DNA of 9,502 nt from QQUD01 sp039029915 (lineage in GTDB: Bacteria > Chloroflexota > Anaerolineae > Promineifilales > Promineifilaceae): NCBI GenBank assembly GCA_039029915.1, contig JBCCFD010000327.1, forward strand, positions 1 through 9,502, in the 5' to 3' direction. Shown here piece by piece: positions 5,633-9,502 of this stretch. The first letter of the stretch is position 1. Every line of letters begins with the position of its first letter. The position numbers and the translations under genes are program-made. The notes under the pieces are model-generated. The model was not told where the DNA came from, ran no database searches, and saw only the letters and a program-made list of their open reading frames with translations.

Positions 5633-6691
5633 ATGCGCGCGAAACGTGAAACCCTGTTACCCATAACGGAACGGCCGTTGCCCAACAGCCCCGCTTGGCT
5701 CCACGAAAACAGCTATCTCATCGAGGCTGGTTTGCGCAGCTACAAGACTGAAAACACCTACCGTAGCGGTTTGCGGCTCTTTGCAGACTGGCTGCAGCAT
5801 TATAAGCACGTCGGATACTCAATCGATGAGGAGTGGCCCTTAAATCCAGATAGATTATCAACGGCCGTTATTCTGAACTTCCGCAACTGGCTGCTGGCCA
5901 ACCGCTCCCGCTCCACGGGCACGACCTATACTTCAGCCGTTATTGGCTATCTGCACTTTTTAGACGGCCAAGACATGCTGCCAGAAGCTGTTCAGCTTGG
6001 TAAGCTTCAGCGTCAAATCACGCGTCGGCAGGTTGATCGTAACCAAGCCGAAACCGTCATTGACTTTGATATCATCCGGCAAAATGTGCCTCACATCGTT
6101 AACTACTATGAAGCCCTCCCCCTCCCAGCAGAAAATGACCGCTATAATCGTCGCCTCTCCCTCTTGCGGGACAGGGCGCTTGTTCACATGCTCTACTCCA
6201 CCGCCGCCCGTATTTCAGAAGTTGTGTCGCTGAACCGCGCCAATGTGGATCACGGCCGGGCCGAATATGCTGCTATCACCGGCAAAGGGAATAAGCCACG
6301 CACCATTCATATCCGCGAATATGCCCGCAAATCAGTTCAAGATTATTTGCGAGAGCGAAATGATGGCAACCCAGCCCTTTTTGTCGCACACAGCCGCAAC
6401 GCCAAAAGCGCTCGCATTTCCATTACCTCAGTGCACAATGTGGTCAAAAAAGGGGTTAAGGCTTTAGGTTTACATAACAGTATTTCGGCGCATGATTTTC
6501 GCCACTTCCGAGCCACGCAACTGCTCCGCGAAGGGATGCCGCTGGAAGTTGTGCAAGAGTTTTTAGGCCACGCTGATATCTCAACCACCCGCAATATCTA
6601 CGCCCCCGTGTTGGGTGTTCATATTGTGAGTGAGTGGTTGGATAATGTAGACATTTCGCCACAGGAAGCGGCCGTTTCTGATGAGAGCTAG
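5633..6691 (+). CDS. tyrosine recombinase/integrase (XerC/XerD-like)
   Basis: 352 residues. The N-terminal SAM-like core-binding domain spans about 25-125 (YKTENTYRSGLRLFADWL, then LNFRNWLLAN). The catalytic domain spans about 140-340 and keeps the whole active-site set: Arg193 in AARISEV, Lys218 in TGKGNKPR, His287 and Arg290 in AHDFRHFRAT, His313 in LGHADISTTR, and the nucleophile Tyr323 in NIYAPV. It should therefore cut and rejoin DNA through a 3'-phosphotyrosine. Length and motifs suit a Xer-type or small integron/phage-type integrase; no excisionase, phage or cassette genes accompany it, and its target site is unknown. The nested-repeat element at 5438-5545 is the nearest candidate. The ATG at 5633 is the first in frame and lacks a Shine-Dalgarno. 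Copies of ACGGCCGT lie at 5671 and 5861, and a one-base variant (GCGGCCGT) at 6668. Confidence 0.93.
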   Translation: MRAKRETLLPITERPLPNSPAWLHENSYLIEAGLRSYKTENTYRSGLRLFADWLQHYKHVGYSIDEEWPLNPDRLSTAVILNFRNWLLANRSRSTGTTYTSAVIGYLHFLDGQDMLPEAVQLGKLQRQITRRQVDRNQAETVIDFDIIRQNVPHIVNYYEALPLPAENDRYNRRLSLLRDRALVHMLYSTAARISEVVSLNRANVDHGRAEYAAITGKGNKPRTIHIREYARKSVQDYLRERNDGNPALFVAHSRNAKSARISITSVHNVVKKGVKALGLHNSISAHDFRHFRATQLLREGMPLEVVQEFLGHADISTTRNIYAPVLGVHIVSEWLDNVDISPQEAAVSDES

Positions 6692-6903
6692 AGGATAGAG
6701 ATAAAGTTAGTGGAGTCTGGCCATATGCACTAACCAGTGACCAGCGGTGAAGCCTTCGACAAGCTCAGGCCCCAAATTTTAGGTTCTAAAGAATAACCCA
6801 ACACTCTGTAACAACTGCCTTAATACGGTGAGGCTTGCACCAAACCACCGCCAAAGTGGATGACAATCCTCCAACCTCTACACTCTAAACTCTAACTCCC
6901 AAA
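6692..6903. other. convergent intergenic region
   Basis: This 212-bp spacer lies between the stops of the integrase and the lysyl oxidase gene. It holds the dispersed repeat core at 6752-6770 and a C/T-rich tail at about 6868-6900 with three CTCTA repeats. Only weak 4-bp stems such as CCAC/GTGG (6845-6859) are present, and no convincing terminator was found. Confidence 0.5.
6752..6770. repeat. CCTTCGACAAGCTCAGG-type dispersed repeat core
   Basis: GCCTTCGACAAGCTCAGGC with complementary GCCT/AGGC ends. The core is, from memory, a very common intergenic repeat in many bacterial genomes. Only one copy is present here, in the spacer after the integrase. Confidence 0.4.
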
Positions 6904-8976
6904 CTATTCAAAATAAGGGGCAAGGTAAAGTGCATAGCCGCCAAGCACAAGCGGTGCATCCTCATCATCAGGATCGGGGTCATAGTCACGCACCCGAGGA
7001 CAGACAAACTGTACTGTTGACGTTTCGCGCAGGCCCATGATCACATTCGAAATCGCATCATCCGTGGTGCAGGCCAGCCCAACGCCAAGCTCTGAACTAA
7101 CCTCGCAAGCTCTTAAAACGTGCGGCTCGTCTAATTCAAGGCTGACGGTTATTGTTTCACCGGGGGTACACATAATAGGCTCTTCAAATTGCTCAAAGCC
7201 ACAGTTGCGCAAATGACCAAACTGATCTTCATCACAATCAGCAGTCACGAAGCTGCCGACGTCAGGAATCATTAACGTTTCAAAGCCTGCATTATTGGCG
7301 TCCCAATTATCAATAAAGTCGCATTGAGGGCGGCTAATTGGTAAGCCGGACGGCGTGCGAAGGCCTGATGGCTCGTAAACGGGCGAACCGTCTGGGTTAA
7401 GTACGGCCGTTCCTTCGCACAAAAAACTGTCTTCATTGGCTGAAAAGCCAATCGTCGTTTCATTCAGCGGCTCATCAAACTCAACATCCGTGATATCAAT
7501 CCACTGCACATCAAGCCCCACCTTATACTCATCGACCCAACCGGCCTGAATGCCTTGGAACGTGCACGAATAAGGGTGCGTTAATGGAGAGGTTTCATTA
7601 TTACTAAATCGATTCGTGCTTTCCACACAAAAGGCGCGTTTACTCCCGTTAGCCCCGCTCCCACCGTCAAAAATAAAGTTCCCATAGTTGCTAAAATGGA
7701 AGTGATCGTGACAAGGATTGTATTCAAAAATATTCGTTTGGGGGTCTTCAGATACCACAAAACCGATATGAAGTGGCTCTGCACCAACATTGTGCATCGT
7801 CGCGCTAAACCGCAGCAAGCGGCGCCAGCCCGTATCACCAACGGCATCTTCCTCTAAGGCACAATCCCCTTCTTCAAAATATTCATACACAATCCGATAA
7901 TCCAGCAGATCCGACGTAACGACTTGAAAATCAGGGGCTTCTAGGCTGGTGACCGGACCAATGCGCACCGAATCAGCCAACTCGTCATCCCACGGCACAC
8001 GCTCAAAGCGCATAAACGTTTCAAATCGGCCCACAAAAGCATCAACCGCTTCCAAACAGGTTAGGCTCGGCACTTCATTGCGATGACAGCCTACCTTTCC
8101 AACGCTGCTGGGTACACAGCTAAAGTCATACACATCGCGCACCGTCTCGGTATCGTAGCTATTGGGCGGGAAGCCAGCTTCGTTAACGCACGCTTTGCCG
8201 GTTCGCTGAACGATAAAGTCAGGGTCGAGAGGCAGAATAAAAAGTTCGTTCCAGATGCCGCCTATTTCAGCTAGCGCAGGTTCAGCTTCGGCTGTGGAGG
8301 CAGGATCGGTTAGCAGGGTGCTGGTGAAGGTGTAATCTATCACGATCAGGCTGTGGTCTTGGATCAGCACTTGACGCGGACCAGCTTCATCTAGCTCAAT
8401 TTGCCACAGCGATTCAGGCGGAAGGGGCAGTTGGCCTTTGCCCGGTAGCTTAAAGTTGCGGAAGTTAAGGCGATATTTTGTTAAGTTAACGTGGCGGCGC
8501 GCCAGGGCGTCCCAATATGCTTCATCCTGATTGAAAATATGCTCAATCACATCCTCCTGTAAATTTACGGGGATACCGTCAAGCAATACGCCAGCCGTGC
8601 CGTTCATTTCGATTTGAATCAGCGCACCATCGCCAAACTCAGAGGGATCAATACTGGGGATCGTGGTCGGTTCAGCAGTTGGTACGGCCGTTGCGGTGGC
8701 TGGCGGTTCTGGTTCTTCAGAAACGGCCGTTTCTACAACAGGTGGAGGCACTTCTTTAGACGAGGTTGGCGTTTCGCTGGGGGAAACGGCCGTATTTTCA
8801 GCCGTGGCTGTCTCCTCTGAAATATCATCGTTTGTCGCTTCAGCTTCCGTCAAAGCAGGGGCGGCAGAAGACAGCGACGACGGTGTGGCTGACTCTTCTG
8901 CTGGCTCAGCCTGCGTACAGGCAAGTAATATTAAAAGGCTCCCCAAAAGGAGAGATAAAAATCTCCATTTCATCAC
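6904..8976 (-). CDS. lysyl oxidase-like secreted lipoprotein
   Basis: 690 residues. It starts with GTG at 8976 or, more naturally, ATG at 8973. The signal peptide ends in LLILLAC, a lipobox with the lipidated Cys20, so export and anchoring on the outer face of the membrane are expected. Residues 21-110 are a low-complexity Ala/Glu/Pro/Ser/Thr linker. The catalytic region (about 345-500) matches lysyl oxidase: the copper motif CHDHFHF gives His423, His425 and His427; Lys446 in GSKRAFC and Tyr484 in WVDEYKVG align with the pair that forms the lysyl tyrosylquinone cofactor; QWIDITDV (491-498) is the family signature. The predicted reaction is oxidative deamination of protein lysine or other primary amines. 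Further cysteine-rich sequence (about 500-690) with LRACEVSSELGVGLACT lies beyond the minimal domain. It follows the TPR-like gene by 6 nt, so the two are probably one operon. Confidence 0.85.
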   Translation of the reverse strand: MMKWRFLSLLLGSLLILLACTQAEPAEESATPSSLSSAAPALTEAEATNDDISEETATAENTAVSPSETPTSSKEVPPPVVETAVSEEPEPPATATAVPTAEPTTIPSIDPSEFGDGALIQIEMNGTAGVLLDGIPVNLQEDVIEHIFNQDEAYWDALARRHVNLTKYRLNFRNFKLPGKGQLPLPPESLWQIELDEAGPRQVLIQDHSLIVIDYTFTSTLLTDPASTAEAEPALAEIGGIWNELFILPLDPDFIVQRTGKACVNEAGFPPNSYDTETVRDVYDFSCVPSSVGKVGCHRNEVPSLTCLEAVDAFVGRFETFMRFERVPWDDELADSVRIGPVTSLEAPDFQVVTSDLLDYRIVYEYFEEGDCALEEDAVGDTGWRRLLRFSATMHNVGAEPLHIGFVVSEDPQTNIFEYNPCHDHFHFSNYGNFIFDGGSGANGSKRAFCVESTNRFSNNETSPLTHPYSCTFQGIQAGWVDEYKVGLDVQWIDITDVEFDEPLNETTIGFSANEDSFLCEGTAVLNPDGSPVYEPSGLRTPSGLPISRPQCDFIDNWDANNAGFETLMIPDVGSFVTADCDEDQFGHLRNCGFEQFEEPIMCTPGETITVSLELDEPHVLRACEVSSELGVGLACTTDDAISNVIMGLRETSTVQFVCPRVRDYDPDPDDEDAPLVLGGYALYLAPYFE
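8684..8793. repeat. cluster of three ACGGCCGT palindromes in the lipoprotein linker
   Basis: Copies at 8684-8691, 8723-8730 and 8786-8793 lie 39 and 63 bp apart, the densest grouping in the window. All fall in the unstructured linker of the lysyl oxidase-like protein and are read as Thr-Ala-Val (residues about 62-98). Confidence 0.85.
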
Positions 8977-8982
8977 TGAACG

Positions 8983-9501
8983 TTACTCTCCACTTAATAA
9001 AAGCAAGCTGTCCACATAGAGCGGATCGGTTGGAGCTAAGGTGGCCGCTTGCTGAATGTCTAATAAAACGGCTGGGTTTTCAGGATCAACCAAATACGTC
9101 GCCCAACCTCGCACAAAATGCGCTTCTGCTAAATCAGGCTGTTCTGCTAATGCTAAATCAGCGCTGGCGATCAGCCATTCAGACAGCGGATCAAGCCATC
9201 CCTCTGCTGCCGTCTCTGCAATCATCGGGTTTTGCTCAACTGAGAATAACTCATTGACGTTGAAGTTCCGCATCATGCCCACAGATGTTTCATAATCACC
9301 GTAAAACACGGCTTGCAGCATGGGATAAGGCGAGTAAGAGAGCATGTCTAGGTGAGCTTGTTCATAAATACCGACAATCACTTGATTCCAAACCACCGTA
9401 GGATCATCAGAGTTAAGCTCCACGAGTGTTAATGAAGCATCCTGCCAAAGACCTGCATTGGCTAAAGCAACGGCCTCGTTGTTAAGGTTAACGGCCGTTT
9501 C
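8983..9501 (-). CDS. TPR-like repeat protein (5' end outside window)
   Basis: The frame is open from the right edge to the TAA at 8983-8985, giving at least 172 residues; an internal GTG at 9423 is not the true start. Residues about 5-27 (NLNNEAVALANAGLWQDASL) and about 113-170 (DLALAEQPDLAEAHFVRGWA, then AATLAPTDPLYVD) have the helix pairs and Ala/Gly/Pro positions of tetratricopeptide repeats. This suggests a protein-interaction scaffold, probably longer than seen here. The middle (about 45-105) is less regular. It ends 6 nt before the lysyl oxidase-like gene, whose only candidate ribosome site (GGAGAG) overlaps this gene's last codons, so the two should be translationally coupled. ACGGCCGT at 9491 encodes Thr-Ala-Val. 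Confidence 0.75.
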   Translation of the reverse strand, partial: ETAVNLNNEAVALANAGLWQDASLTLVELNSDDPTVVWNQVIVGIYEQAHLDMLSYSPYPMLQAVFYGDYETSVGMMRNFNVNELFSVEQNPMIAETAAEGWLDPLSEWLIASADLALAEQPDLAEAHFVRGWATYLVDPENPAVLLDIQQAATLAPTDPLYVDSLLLLSGE

Positions 9502-9502
9502 A

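Larger units (their letters stand above)
685..9498. repeat. iterated octamer palindrome ACGGCCGT (HIP-like), 16 dispersed copies
   Basis: Exact copies start at 685, 1183, 1413, 1843, 2265, 3340, 3613, 3833, 5103, 5671, 5861, 7403, 8684, 8723, 8786 and 9491. Nine are the decamer AACGGCCGTT (1183, 1413, 3613, 3833, 5103, 5671, 5861, 8723, 9491, counted by the octamer start). The others are flanked by A/T or, once, C on one side. The mean spacing is about 590 bp. For an octamer of this composition about 0.1 copy would be expected in a window of this size. Fifteen copies are inside genes, and 12 of those encode Thr-Ala-Val. The behaviour parallels the cyanobacterial HIP1 repeat (GCGATCGC), with a different sequence. 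Confidence 0.9.

Noticed and set aside
6845..6859. CCAC/GTGG stem as terminator of the lysyl oxidase gene
   Set aside because: Only 4 bp with a 7-nt loop and no T-tract.
8663..9257. Rightward open frames opposite the lipoprotein N-terminus
   Set aside because: They mirror the low-complexity linker and the TPR gene on the other strand and have no coherent domain.
685..9498. CRISPR array or tandem repeat as explanation of the repeated octamer
   Set aside because: Spacing is irregular (39 to over 1500 bp), flanking sequence is unrelated, and most copies are inside genes.

Overview
This 9.5-kb window has moderate GC content and no RNA genes, IS elements or CRISPR array that I can recognise. The genes suggest a free-living, metabolically versatile bacterium: two TetR-family regulators, a COG4757-type alpha/beta hydrolase, a seven-transmembrane sensor-like protein, a Xer-type integrase, a lipobox-anchored lysyl oxidase and a TPR protein. 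My best guess is a Chloroflexota (Anaerolineae-like) genome. That is inference from gene flavour and from the iterated palindrome described below, not a demonstrated placement.

Layout. 1-870 (-): 5'-complete but 3'-truncated zinc-ribbon/coiled-coil/membrane protein, visible only as an ORF running off the left edge. 871-1205: divergent spacer with two inverted repeats that share ATTGTGT half-sites. 1206-2675 (+): multi-TM protein whose first part resembles the 7TM sensor region of histidine kinases but which has no kinase domain. 2676-2855: convergent spacer containing an imperfect tandem repeat that can form stems. 4317-2856 (-): a LmrA/YxaF-like TetR repressor overlapping an alpha/beta hydrolase by 8 nt, behind a sigma70-type promoter buried in a two-site palindromic operator. 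4787-4431 (-) and 4908-5441 (+): a small four-TM membrane protein and a second TetR regulator, divergent, with a matched operator pair 52 bp apart. 5438-5545: a 108-bp element built of nested inverted repeats. 5633-6691 (+): tyrosine recombinase with a full catalytic set. 6692-6903: convergent spacer. 8976-6904 (-): lysyl oxidase-like lipoprotein that keeps the copper histidines and the LTQ Lys/Tyr pair, co-transcribed with the TPR-like gene that enters from the right edge (9501-8983).

The most striking signal is sequence-wide. The octamer palindrome ACGGCCGT occurs 16 times, nine of them as AACGGCCGTT, where about 0.1 would be expected by chance. It lies in nearly every gene, usually in the frame encoding Thr-Ala-Val. 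This behaves like the HIP1 iterated palindrome of cyanobacteria but with a different sequence, and I regard it as the main discovery candidate. The second is the 108-bp nested-repeat element next to the integrase.
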